NCBI GenBank assembly: GCA_023265535.1 | Contig: JAHFTI010000028.1 | Location: forward strand, 1 to 15,995 | DNA: 15,995 bases | DNA from: Opitutaceae bacterium | GTDB taxonomy: Bacteria > Verrucomicrobiota > Verrucomicrobiia > Opitutales > Opitutaceae | Reading direction: 5' to 3' | In this document: positions 1-7,082 of the stretch, piece after piece | Layout of the letters: every line of letters starts with the position of its first letter | Position numbering within the stretch: position 1 is the stretch's first letter | Notes under the pieces: model-generated | The model's database searches: none | What the model was told of the DNA's origin: nothing | What the model saw: the letters and a program-made list of their open reading frames with translations, nothing else | Program-made: the position numbers and the translations under genes

Positions 1-533
1 GCGAGCGTGGCGTTGCTCATGCCAAGCGCCTTGATTTTGCCCTCGTGGTGAAGCTCCTCCATTGCCTGCCAGGATCCCTGCCAGTCGCCCCCGGACGGAC
101 GATGGATCAGGTAAAGGTCAAGATAGTCGACCTTCAGTCGGTCGAGCGAGGCCTGGAAGCCCTTCCTGGCCTTCTCGTAGCCCATGTCGCTCTTCCACAG
201 TTTTGAGGTGATGAAGAGCTCCTCCCGCCTGATGCCGCTTTGCCTCATGCCCTCGCCCACCGCCGCCTCATTGCTGTAGATCGTGGCGGTATCGATCAGG
301 CGATAGCCGAGCGCGATGGCCTCGGCCACACAGCGGACCCCGGCCGCGCCATTCAGGGTCATGGTGCCCAAGCCCAGCATGGGCATTTTCACCCCGTTGT
401 TGAGGGGCACCCAAGGCACGAGTTTCCCCGGTGACCCGGCAGGAGTCGCCGCAAGGGCATTCCTGCTTCCCAAGCCGAGTCCCAGGAGCAGTGCGGAGGC
501 GGCGCTTGTATTCAGAAATTGGCGACGATTCAT
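1..533 (-). CDS. Tat-signal aldo/keto reductase (C-terminus cut by window edge)
   Basis: NAD(P)H-dependent oxidoreductase of the aldo/keto reductase superfamily. The first 177 codons are in the window and the C-terminal part lies off the left edge. The catalytic tetrad is visible: Asp81 and Tyr86 in LIDTATIYSNE, Lys111 in ITSKLW, His144 in LYLIHRP. A GKIKALGMSN strand follows near the cut. The N-terminus reads MNRRQFLNTSAASALLLG, a twin-arginine motif plus hydrophobic stretch, with a probable cleavage site near residues 26-29 (ALAA). This implies export of a folded, cofactor-loaded enzyme. The start ATG at 533-531 is preceded by AGGGAA at 546-541, a reasonable ribosome binding site. It lies 56 nt downstream of the GH5 gene on the same strand, so co-transcription is likely. 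The substrate is unknown. Confidence 0.92.
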   Translation of the reverse strand, partial: MNRRQFLNTSAASALLLGLGLGSRNALAATPAGSPGKLVPWVPLNNGVKMPMLGLGTMTLNGAAGVRCVAEAIALGYRLIDTATIYSNEAAVGEGMRQSGIRREELFITSKLWKSDMGYEKARKGFQASLDRLKVDYLDLYLIHRPSGGDWQGSWQAMEELHHEGKIKALGMSNATL

Positions 534-589
534 GGATTTTTTCCCTGTTTGATTCTGGGTTGCGGGACAGGTGGCGGAAAAGTTGGGCA

Positions 590-1684
590 CTACCTTGCGG
601 GGCGGGCGGGGGGGGCGGACTGATCCAGCGTAGCGGGTGAGGCCCGTCCGGACCAGCCCCGAACCACCGAACGCGCATAGGTGCCGGAGGCGGTCAGGTC
701 GGCGGGCGTCCAGTTGCCCGTGGCCTTCGCGCCCGGATGGAGGATGGAGGTGCTCTCCACCTTGTCGCAGATGGAAAACACGCAGTGCGAGAGCTTGTGC
801 TTCCGTGCAAAGTCCATCCAGGCATCCGCCTCGGCGGTGGATACCGGGCCCTGGCCGTCCGGGTTGACGGAACCCCACTCGGTGATGAAGAGGGCGAGTC
901 CCAGGTTCATGGCCTTGATGGCCTTGTCACGCAGGGACTGCTTGTGCTCGCCCGCATAGAAATGAAGGCTGTAGGCCAGGTTGACGCCTGCCACCGGGTC
1001 TTGCGCGGCGATGTCGACATCCTGGTCCCAATGGGGGCTGCCAAGGACGATGAGGTTGTTGGGATCGATGGCCCGTATCGCGGCAACGAGCGCCTCCGAG
1101 TAGGGTTTCACCGTCCCAGACCAAGAGACCTTCATCGGCTCGTTGTAGATTTCGTAGATGATGTTCTCTGATTTGCCATACTTGGTGGCGATCTCCTGGA
1201 AAAAACGGATGGCCGCCGCCTGGTGCTTGTGAGCCTCGAAGGAGTGAAAATCGACAATGACATAGAGGCCGGCCTGCGTGGCGGCTTCGACCAGTGCTTC
1301 CACGCGAGCCTGATTGCCCTGGGGATCGTCGAGGTAGCCATTTTTCTCCTCCACGCCCATGGCGGCGCGCACGATCGAGGAGCCCCAATCACTGGCGAGC
1401 CAGGAGACGACGCCGGCATTGTAGTACTTGGCCCCGCCCCAGCCCGTGTTGCTCGGGTAGAAGCTGTTGCCCGCGAGGCACACGGGTTGGTTGTGGCGAT
1501 CGACCAGTTGGTTGCCCTGGACCCTGAGGCGGCCGTGGCGCGCGACGGGGGTTTCGGCACCTGCCGATACTGCGGAGAGAAGCAGGATGCCGGCGATGAG
1601 GCAGTGGCTGAACGCGGCGGCGCAACGCCGGAGGAAGCTGTCAGGGCCTTGGTGGCCTGCAGGGAGTGAGTCTGAGTCGGGCAT
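590..1684 (-). CDS. Secreted GH5 (subfamily 2-like) endoglucanase
   Basis: Glycoside hydrolase family 5 enzyme, expected to cut beta-1,4-glucan (cellulose-type) outside the cytoplasm with a retaining mechanism. 364 residues. A basic N-terminus (FLRR at 17-20) is followed by a hydrophobic segment, residues about 25-42, with a plausible signal peptidase site at SAGA-ET (40-45). GH5 landmarks: Arg106 in IVRAAMG, His147 in VIVDFHS, acid/base Glu182 in YEIYNEP, His241 and Tyr243 in LHFYAGEH, nucleophile Glu269 in ITEWGS. Overall resemblance is to Bacillus/Cytophaga-type GH5_2 catalytic domains. No carbohydrate-binding module is present; the tail after about residue 345 is short and Pro/Ala-rich. 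An odd point: where relatives carry NWS before the KxES stretch, this protein reads CVFSICDKVES (301-311), so the usual substrate-stacking Trp appears to be Phe303. AGGTGA just upstream of the ATG supports the start. Probably the first gene of an operon with the aldo/keto reductase. Confidence 0.9.
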   Translation of the reverse strand: MPDSDSLPAGHQGPDSFLRRCAAAFSHCLIAGILLLSAVSAGAETPVARHGRLRVQGNQLVDRHNQPVCLAGNSFYPSNTGWGGAKYYNAGVVSWLASDWGSSIVRAAMGVEEKNGYLDDPQGNQARVEALVEAATQAGLYVIVDFHSFEAHKHQAAAIRFFQEIATKYGKSENIIYEIYNEPMKVSWSGTVKPYSEALVAAIRAIDPNNLIVLGSPHWDQDVDIAAQDPVAGVNLAYSLHFYAGEHKQSLRDKAIKAMNLGLALFITEWGSVNPDGQGPVSTAEADAWMDFARKHKLSHCVFSICDKVESTSILHPGAKATGNWTPADLTASGTYARSVVRGWSGRASPATLDQSAPPARPAR

Positions 1685-1855
1685 GATTCACCTTGGGAAG
1701 AAGGGGTGCTGGGATGGAACTGTGGCGCCCATTGGCCTCGTCCCTGAGGGGGGCCCTCGTCAATTGCTCTTTAGAGGGGGGGGCGGCCCTTGCCTCCCGG
1801 GATTCCGCCCCTTTTTCGGCTGGAGGATCGCCCGGGTGGGCTCCATAGCTGGGGC
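1685..1855. other. Divergent intergenic region between GH5 and hisN
   Basis: 171 nt between divergently transcribed genes, so promoters in both directions are expected here. On the minus strand a TTGACG hexamer lies at 1763-1758, but I see no good -10 at the right spacing. An eight-G homopolymer is at 1776-1783, and a short inverted repeat GAGGG-GGG-CCCTC is at 1746-1758. No promoter can be called confidently. Confidence 0.4.
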
Positions 1856-2626
1856 ATGCAGGACCTTGCGACCTATCGCCACTTCATGATCGAACTCGCC
1901 CAGAAGAGCGGGGAGTTCATCAAGCCCTTCTTTGCCAACCCCGACCTGGTGGTGGAGATCAAGAGCGATGCCTCGCCCGTCACGCTGGCCGACACGGGGG
2001 CCGAGGAGCTCATGCGGGCGATGATCTCGCAGCGCTTTCCGGAGCATGGCATCATCGGCGAGGAATATGGCAGCGAGCGTCCCGACGCCGAGTGGGTGTG
2101 GGTGCTTGATCCCGTCGATGGCACGAAGTCCTTCGCCACGGCCTGCCCGCTGTTCGGCACGCTCATCGCGCTGCAGCATCGCGGCGAACCGGTGCTGGGG
2201 GCGATCCACCAGCCGATCCTTGGGCAACTCATGGTGGGTGACGGCGTGAGCACCGAGCTCAACGGCCGCAGGGTGCGCACGCGCGCCACCCAGAAGCTTT
2301 CCGCCGCCACGCTGCTCATGAGCGATCCGCTCAATCCCGCCAAGTACCAGAATGGCCCCGCCTGGCAGGCGCTGATGGAGCGCGCCCGACTGGTGCGCAC
2401 CTGGGGTGATTGCTACGGCTACCTGCTGCTGGCGAGCGGCTGGGCCGACGTGATGACCGACCCCATCATGAATCCCTGGGATATTGCCGCGCTCATCCCG
2501 ATCGTGCGCGGTGCGGGGGGGCAGATCACGAATTGGCAGGGCCTCAGCCCGGTGGGCGCGGAGTCAATCATCGCAAGCGCCACACCCGAGTTGCACCGCG
2601 AAGTGCTCGGGGTCCTCAACAAATAG
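1856..2626 (+). CDS. hisN: Histidinol-phosphatase, HisN type (inositol monophosphatase family)
   Basis: Mg2+-dependent phosphatase of the inositol monophosphatase superfamily; best fit is HisN, which dephosphorylates L-histidinol phosphate in histidine synthesis. 256 residues from the ATG at 1856, the usual size. Metal-binding motifs are complete: GEE (Glu69, Glu70), DPVDGT (85-90) and NPWDIAA (Asp209). The stretch TWGDCYGYLLLASG is typical of the HisN branch rather than general SuhB/CysQ members. The reading frame extends upstream to a TTG at 1790, but the added 22 residues (Pro/Gly-rich) lie before the family N-terminus, so the ATG is preferred. The ribosome binding site is weak. It is followed 45 nt later by an alpha-oxoamine synthase on the same strand, probably one transcript. 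Activity on inositol phosphates or other small phosphates cannot be excluded from sequence. Confidence 0.85.
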   Translation: MQDLATYRHFMIELAQKSGEFIKPFFANPDLVVEIKSDASPVTLADTGAEELMRAMISQRFPEHGIIGEEYGSERPDAEWVWVLDPVDGTKSFATACPLFGTLIALQHRGEPVLGAIHQPILGQLMVGDGVSTELNGRRVRTRATQKLSAATLLMSDPLNPAKYQNGPAWQALMERARLVRTWGDCYGYLLLASGWADVMTDPIMNPWDIAALIPIVRGAGGQITNWQGLSPVGAESIIASATPELHREVLGVLNK

Positions 2627-2641
2627 CCTTTCAACGCAGCG

Positions 2642-2662
2642 TCCGCCGGCTTTTATGGCGGA
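2642..2662 (+). promoter_or_regulatory. Hairpin covering the ribosome-binding region of the oxoamine synthase gene
   Basis: Perfect 6-bp inverted repeat TCCGCC (2642-2647) / GGCGGA (2657-2662) with a 9-nt loop. The 3' arm GGCGGA is also the only Shine-Dalgarno-like sequence before the ATG at 2672 (9-nt spacing), so folding would hide it. Regulation is inference; the pairing is directly visible. Confidence 0.35.
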
Positions 2663-2671
2663 TCGATCCCC

Positions 2672-3868
2672 ATGGCCTTTCCCCTCTTCACCAGCTCCCG
2701 CAAGCCGCTGCTGCGGCGTTGCGCCGAGGACCAGGTCACGCGGATGCGGCTGAAGTATTCGCCGTACTACCACACGATGCAGTCCCAGAAGGGGACGACG
2801 GTGACACTGGACGGACGCGAGCTCATCATGCTGGCGAGCAACGACTACCTCGGCCTGTCCTACCATCCGAAGGTGATCGAGGCGGCCCAGGCGGCGCTGG
2901 CGCGCTGGGGTAGCTCGCCCACCGGTGCGCGCATTTCCAACGGTTCGCGCGCCTACCACACCGAGCTCGAGCGGCGGCTCGCCGCCTTCCTGGGGCGCGA
3001 GGCCTGCCATGTGCATTCCGCCGGCTACCTGTCCTGCCTGACCAGCGTGGCGGCGTTTGCCCAGAAGGGCGACCTCGTGCTCGCGGACAAGAACCTGCAT
3101 TCGTGCATGTGGGACGGCATCCGCCTTTCGCTGGCGACCGCCGAACGTTTCTCGCACAACAACCCCGCCGACCTGCGCGACATCCTGGCCAACTCCAGTT
3201 CCGACCAGGCCAAGCTGATCGCGGTCGAGGGCGTGTACTCGATGGAAGGGCACATCTGCCGGCTGCCCGAGATCGCACAGCTGGCCGAGGAGCACAGGGC
3301 GTTGCTTGTGCTCGACGATGCACACGGACTGGGCGTGCTCGGGCGGCAGGGACGCGGCACGGCTGATCATTTCGGACTCAACGACAAGGTCGACGTGATC
3401 TGCGGCTCCCTCTCGAAGTCCCTCGCCAGCACGGGCGGCTTCGTGGCGGCCTCGAGCGAGGTCATCGAGTACATGCGGACCCATTCCAAGCAGACGGTGT
3501 TCTCGGCGGCGCTGGCACCGGCGCAGGCGGCGGCCGCCATGGCCGCGCTGGAACTGCTGCAGACGGAGCCCGAGCACAATGAGCGCCTCTGGGCCAACAC
3601 GCGCCGCTACAAGGCCATGCTCAGGGGGCTGGGACTCGACATCTGGGAGAGCGAGACGCCGGCGGTGCCGATCGTGCTCGGCTCGCGGGAACGCGCCTAC
3701 TTTTTCTGGAAGACCCTCATGGAACAGGGCGTGTTCACGGTGCTGTCCACGGTGCCGGCGGTGCCTCCGGGCAAGGACCTGATCCGGACGGCGATCTCGG
3801 CCATGCACACCGAGGAGCAGCTCGAGCGCATCGCGCTGGCGATGGCCGAGGCGAAGAAGCAGCTCTGA
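2672..3868 (+). CDS. PLP-dependent alpha-oxoamine synthase (BioF/Kbl/serine palmitoyltransferase family)
   Basis: Fold-type I PLP enzyme of the alpha-oxoamine synthase family, which condenses an amino acid with an acyl-CoA or acyl-ACP with loss of CO2, or runs the related KBL reaction. 398 residues, normal for the family. Landmarks: SNDYLGL at 56-62, GARISNGS at 85-92, His143 (probable PLP-ring stacking) in KNLHSC, DDAHGLGVLG at 215-224 holding the PLP-nitrogen Asp, and SLSKSLASTGG with the Schiff-base Lys249. DDAHG resembles BioF, whereas SKSLASTGGF and the N-terminal part look more like KBL or bacterial serine palmitoyltransferase, so biotin, threonine catabolism and sphingolipid synthesis all remain possible. 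No other bio, kbl/tdh or sphingolipid gene is in the window. No signal peptide; cytoplasmic. Likely co-transcribed with hisN. Confidence 0.9.
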   Translation: MAFPLFTSSRKPLLRRCAEDQVTRMRLKYSPYYHTMQSQKGTTVTLDGRELIMLASNDYLGLSYHPKVIEAAQAALARWGSSPTGARISNGSRAYHTELERRLAAFLGREACHVHSAGYLSCLTSVAAFAQKGDLVLADKNLHSCMWDGIRLSLATAERFSHNNPADLRDILANSSSDQAKLIAVEGVYSMEGHICRLPEIAQLAEEHRALLVLDDAHGLGVLGRQGRGTADHFGLNDKVDVICGSLSKSLASTGGFVAASSEVIEYMRTHSKQTVFSAALAPAQAAAAMAALELLQTEPEHNERLWANTRRYKAMLRGLGLDIWESETPAVPIVLGSRERAYFFWKTLMEQGVFTVLSTVPAVPPGKDLIRTAISAMHTEEQLERIALAMAEAKKQL

Positions 3869-3881
3869 GCGGCTGATGTCG

Positions 3882-3913
3882 CCCTCCTTCGCTGCCCTGG
3901 CAGCTTCGGAGGG
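3882..3913 (+). terminator. Candidate hairpin terminator between convergent genes
   Basis: Outer stem CCCTCC (3882-3887) / GGAGGG (3908-3913) and inner stem GCTGCC (3891-3896) / GGCAGC (3899-3904), separated by a TTC/TTC internal loop. It starts 13 nt after the oxoamine synthase stop and lies between convergent genes. There is no T-run on either side, so it may act as an RNA end or stabilising structure rather than a classical intrinsic terminator. Confidence 0.4.
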
Positions 3914-3954
3914 TGACGCTGTTGCGGCAGAGGAGAGGAGGAGGAGCTGAGGCC

Positions 3955-4986
3955 TCAGACGTCCAGGTGCTGCTGCAGTTCTCGGGCGGTGTCTGACCAG
4001 GAGGGCAGGGGGCGGGCGCGGGCCTGGGAGGAGAGGGTGGACAGCTCTGTAGTGGAAGAGAGGATACGCGTGAGGGCGGTCTCCCAGGCGGCGGTGTCGT
4101 CGGGAGGGAGGAGCAGGCAGCCGCCAGCCGAGGCATTCTCGCGCAGGGCGGGAAGATCGGAGGCCAGGCAGGGGAGACCGCGCCAGAGGGCCTCAAGCAG
4201 GGGCAGGCCGCAGCCCTCGGCGAGGCTCGGGAAGAGCAGGGCGTGGGAGGAGGCGAGGAGCTCGGCGAGCCTCGTGTCGGAGGGGGCGCGATGGAGCTTG
4301 AGGGCCGGGAACTCGCGGGAAAGGCGGCGCAGGGAGCTCTCGAGGGGCTTGCCAAAATGGGGGTTCACGCGGCCTGCGAAATGGAGCTCGAAGCGTTGTC
4401 CGGCGCGCCAGAGGCGGGCGCAGGTCTCGGCGAGGAAAAGCGGGTTCTTGCGCGGCTCGATTATGCCCAGGCAGAGGAAGGCGGGCAGTGCGCCATCGGG
4501 GAGGCTGGGGCGTGGCGCGAGCTGGCGGGGCTGGCCGTCGAAGTCGGCACCCAGGTGCAATACCTCGACGCGCGGGGTGCGCGCCAGGCCCATCCAGCGC
4601 CAGTAGGCCAGCAGCTCGGCGCGGCTGGCCTCGGAAACGGCGAGGACAAGGTCGAAGGTGGCCAGGAGCGCCATGTAGCCGGGGTGGCGGGCGACACTTT
4701 GGGGCCAGGTCCATTCCGGGTGGCGCAGGGGAATGGCGTCGTGGAAAAGGGCCGCCTTGCGGCAGCGTGCCTGGCGCAGGAAGGCGGTGAAGCCGGGGCG
4801 TTCGTGCTCGTCGAAGAGTTCCGGCGTGAAGAACCAATCCTCGCGGCCTGCAGCGGCTACCTTGGCGTCATCCCACGACACCGCCGAGGCCTGTGCGCCG
4901 AGCGCGGTGCGCAGGCGCGTGGACACTCGCTGAAGGCCGGAATGGTGTCCGGAGCGGGCGGCCTTGGTGGTGTCGAGGAAAAGCAT
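3955..4986 (-). CDS. GT4-family glycosyltransferase
   Basis: Retaining GT-B glycosyltransferase of family GT4, transferring a sugar from a nucleotide donor to a growing glycan at the cytoplasmic membrane face. 343 residues from the ATG at 4986-4984. The N-terminal domain contains LFHDAIPLRHPEW and SEASRAEL. The C-terminal donor-binding domain begins at LCLGIIEPRKNP (Arg179, Lys180) and continues to the EX7E pair Glu257/Glu265 in EGCGLPLLEA. The start was chosen because MLFLDTTKAARSG begins the GT fold. Upstream the frame stays open through a heptamer repeat array to a TTG at 5127, which would add 47 residues containing LRPPTSD repeats. The array ends one base before the ATG, so no Shine-Dalgarno sequence exists. 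Last gene of the minus-strand glycan cluster. Donor and acceptor are unknown. Confidence 0.88.
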   Translation of the reverse strand: MLFLDTTKAARSGHHSGLQRVSTRLRTALGAQASAVSWDDAKVAAAGREDWFFTPELFDEHERPGFTAFLRQARCRKAALFHDAIPLRHPEWTWPQSVARHPGYMALLATFDLVLAVSEASRAELLAYWRWMGLARTPRVEVLHLGADFDGQPRQLAPRPSLPDGALPAFLCLGIIEPRKNPLFLAETCARLWRAGQRFELHFAGRVNPHFGKPLESSLRRLSREFPALKLHRAPSDTRLAELLASSHALLFPSLAEGCGLPLLEALWRGLPCLASDLPALRENASAGGCLLLPPDDTAAWETALTRILSSTTELSTLSSQARARPLPSWSDTARELQQHLDV

Positions 4987-5068
4987 GGTCGGAGGTCGGA
5001 GGTCGGAGGTCGGAGGTCGGAGGTCGGAGGTCGGAGGTCGGAGGTCGGAGGTCGGAGGTCGGAGGTCG
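4987..5068. repeat. Heptamer tandem array (GGTCGGA)11 plus partial copy
   Basis: Eleven perfect consecutive copies of GGTCGGA (4987-5063) followed by a five-base partial copy, GGTCG (5064-5068). On the transcribed minus strand it reads as TCCGACC units, rich in C and poor in G. It fills most of the 144-nt gap between two glycosyltransferase genes and abuts the downstream start codon. Because seven is not a multiple of three, the array is open in several frames with a 21-nt period. Perfect copies suggest recent expansion or active slippage. Confidence 0.97.
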
Positions 5069-5130
5069 ATTTCGAGTGAAATGTGTTGGGTCAAGACTCG
5101 AGTGACGGGGGACGGCTTTATGGACAAGCG

Positions 5131-6423
5131 TCAGGGCGACCTTGCAGGGTCTTGCCTGGTTTCGATGGCCTTGAGGAAAAGGGAGTGCAGGCGGGCTGCG
5201 TTTTTGTGGGCGTCGTAATTTTCGAGGGTCCAGGCGCGGGCGGCGGCCTGGAGGCGCTCGCAGAGGGCGCTGTCGTCGCGGAGGCGACGCAGGGCGGCGA
5301 CCCACTCTGCGGGTTGGCGCGGGTCTGCCAGGAGGCCGGTGAGGCCGTCGCTGATGGCCTCGGTGGTGGCGGCCTCGGGGGAGCTGACCACAAGCACGCC
5401 GGCGGCCATGGCCTCGGGGATGACATTGGGCAGGCCGTCGCGGTCGCCGCTTGGGGCTACAATGCCGGTGTGCACGAGGACGTCCGCCCAGAGGAGCTGT
5501 TCGCGCACGCCCTCCTGGGACAGGTGCCCGGTGAGCGAGACCTGGCCGGCGAGACCGCGGCTTTCGATTCCGGCCCTGAGGGAGTCGGCCAGTTCGCCGT
5601 CCCCGACGATGCGGGCCTCAAAGGCGAGGCCTGCCTCACGCAGGGCGACATAGATGTCGAGCTGCAGGTGGAGGCCCTTCTTGGCCACGAGGCGCGCGAT
5701 GCAGAGGAGGCGCAGCGGGTCGCGGGTGGCGCGCAGGGGGCGCAGCGCCGGGAAGGCGGGAAGGCCGCGGCGGATGCAATGGACCTTTGCCGGATCCACG
5801 CCGCGCGCGATGAGGGTGGCGCGCCCCATCTCGGTGGAGGTGTGGATGAAGGCGGCGGGGGCAAGTTTCTCGTCGAGCCACCAGTCGCCGCCATGCTCGT
5901 AGAGGTCGTAGGCATGGGCCCCGCAGCTGTAGCCGTGGCCGTTGAAGGACCGCAGGATCCAGGCGGCGGTGGCGGGAGCGCCCGACCAGGCGGCGTGTAT
6001 CCAGTCAGGCCCTACACGGCGCAGTTCGCGGGCGAAAAGCGCGGCAAAGCCGGCGCCGAGCATGTTCTCCCAGAAGTTGAGCCAGCTGGGGGCGCGGCGC
6101 GTGAGGATGCCGCGCGTCAGGTGCGCGAGGGTGCGGGGATGGCGCAGCCACACCCAGGGGAGCATCCAGAGCAGCTCGAGCAGGCGCCACAGGTTGAAGC
6201 GGGTGACCTGCAGGCCATGGAACTCGCCGCCGCCGCCCCAGAACGAATAGATGCGAAGGCGCAGGCCGCGCGCCTGCATGGCCAGGATCTCGCGCTGGAG
6301 GAAGGTCTCGGTGGGCTTCGGGAAGGTCGTGAAGAGGTACACGATGCAGGGCCCTGCCGGCTGCTCGTGCCGGGGGGGCGCGCCGAGGGAGGCGCTGACC
6401 TGCGGGCTGTCCTGGCTGCTCAC
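5131..6423 (-). CDS. GT4-family glycosyltransferase (WcaL/colanic-acid type)
   Basis: Retaining GT-B glycosyltransferase, 430 residues, most like the GT4 enzymes of exopolysaccharide clusters such as WcaL/AmsK. The N-terminal TTFPKPTETFLQREI (residues about 32-46) is the FPxxxETF motif typical of this subgroup. The acceptor domain is followed by CIARLVAKKGLH (241-252) opening the donor domain, then IVGDGEL, then DGLPNVIPEAMAAG, where Asp329 and Glu337 occupy the EX7E positions with Asp replacing the first Glu. A hydrophobic, Trp-rich stretch (about residues 79-93) may be a membrane-contact helix. The start is GTG at 6423-6421, which overlaps the methyltransferase stop (GTGA), a coupling arrangement; the open frame upstream of it lies inside the methyltransferase gene. 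The C-terminal end is hydrophilic. Specific sugar unknown. Confidence 0.87.
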   Translation of the reverse strand: MSSQDSPQVSASLGAPPRHEQPAGPCIVYLFTTFPKPTETFLQREILAMQARGLRLRIYSFWGGGGEFHGLQVTRFNLWRLLELLWMLPWVWLRHPRTLAHLTRGILTRRAPSWLNFWENMLGAGFAALFARELRRVGPDWIHAAWSGAPATAAWILRSFNGHGYSCGAHAYDLYEHGGDWWLDEKLAPAAFIHTSTEMGRATLIARGVDPAKVHCIRRGLPAFPALRPLRATRDPLRLLCIARLVAKKGLHLQLDIYVALREAGLAFEARIVGDGELADSLRAGIESRGLAGQVSLTGHLSQEGVREQLLWADVLVHTGIVAPSGDRDGLPNVIPEAMAAGVLVVSSPEAATTEAISDGLTGLLADPRQPAEWVAALRRLRDDSALCERLQAAARAWTLENYDAHKNAARLHSLFLKAIETRQDPARSP

Positions 6424-7082
6424 TTTTCGCCCCGGGCGACGACCCAGACTCCGCCCAGGTGGGTGCGGATGTTGTTGAAGCCGGCGCGGCGCAGGTAGGT
6501 GCGCAACTCGGGTTCGGAGGAGCAGCGGCTGAGGTGGGGCGGGCGCTGCGAGGGCGGCACCGCGGCACTTGCCAGGAAGAGGTCCCAGCCCGCGTAGCTG
6601 TCGATGTTGGCGTTGTCGCAGAAGAAGCGGCCACCCGGCTTGAGGATGCGGTGGGCCTCCTGCACGTAGCGCCAGCGGTCCCACTCGACGAGGTGCATGA
6701 AGACCACGGTGCAGTACACGGCGTCCACGGATGCGTCGGGAATCTGCGAGAGGTCGTAGCCGTTGGTCGGAACCAGGGTGACATTATGGATCCCGCGCAG
6801 GCGGTCGGCGGCATGGCGCAACATCTCCTCGGACACGTCGGTGCCGATCCAGCGGCTGACCAGCGGGGCGAGCTCGCGGCCGACGCGGCCGACGCCGCAG
6901 CCGATCTCCAGGAAGGTATCCGTGGGATTGATACCGATGGTCTGCGAAAGCCACTTGAGGGTGATCTCGGTGCTGGCCTGGAGCTGCGCCTCGTCCGTGT
7001 AGCCCGCCACGTGCATCAGCGCCGACTCGAAGGTGGCTGCGAGGTGGTTCCAGGTTTCCTTGTAGGCGGGGTCGTTGCTCAT
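6420..7082 (-). CDS. Class I SAM-dependent methyltransferase
   Basis: Cytoplasmic methyltransferase, 220 residues. SAM-binding motif I is FLEIGCGVGR (57-66), followed by the ribose-contacting acidic residue Asp82 in IGTDVSEEML, then VDAVYCTVVFMHL (119-131) and RILKPGGRFF (145-154), the usual Methyltransf_11/25 order. The short C-terminal part ends in the strand GGVWVVARGEK. Its stop overlaps the GTG of the next glycosyltransferase, and it is flanked on both sides by glycan genes, so O-methylation of a sugar or capping of a glycan chain is the likeliest job; this is inference from context. ATG at 7082-7080; no clear ribosome binding site. Other small-molecule substrates are possible. Confidence 0.85.
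   Translation of the reverse strand: MSNDPAYKETWNHLAATFESALMHVAGYTDEAQLQASTEITLKWLSQTIGINPTDTFLEIGCGVGRVGRELAPLVSRWIGTDVSEEMLRHAADRLRGIHNVTLVPTNGYDLSQIPDASVDAVYCTVVFMHLVEWDRWRYVQEAHRILKPGGRFFCDNANIDSYAGWDLFLASAAVPPSQRPPHLSRCSSEPELRTYLRRAGFNNIRTHLGGVWVVARGEK

Noticed and set aside
1790..1855. TTG-initiated extension of the hisN frame
   Set aside because: Adds 22 residues before the normal family N-terminus, with no ribosome binding site.
2564..3808. 414-residue minus-strand frame opposite the oxoamine synthase
   Set aside because: His/Arg/Gly-rich shadow; the plus-strand frame carries a complete set of PLP-enzyme motifs.
4987..5068. CRISPR array
   Set aside because: Contiguous 7-bp copies with no spacers; a simple tandem repeat and not a repeat-spacer structure.
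5083..6498. 471-residue plus-strand frame opposite the WcaL-like glycosyltransferase
   Set aside because: Low-complexity Gly/Ala/Glu-rich shadow of a well-supported GT4 gene; no domain seen.
5131..6684. Longer 517-residue version of the WcaL-like glycosyltransferase
   Set aside because: The first 87 residues lie wholly inside the methyltransferase gene in another frame; the GTG overlapping the methyltransferase stop fits the family N-terminus.
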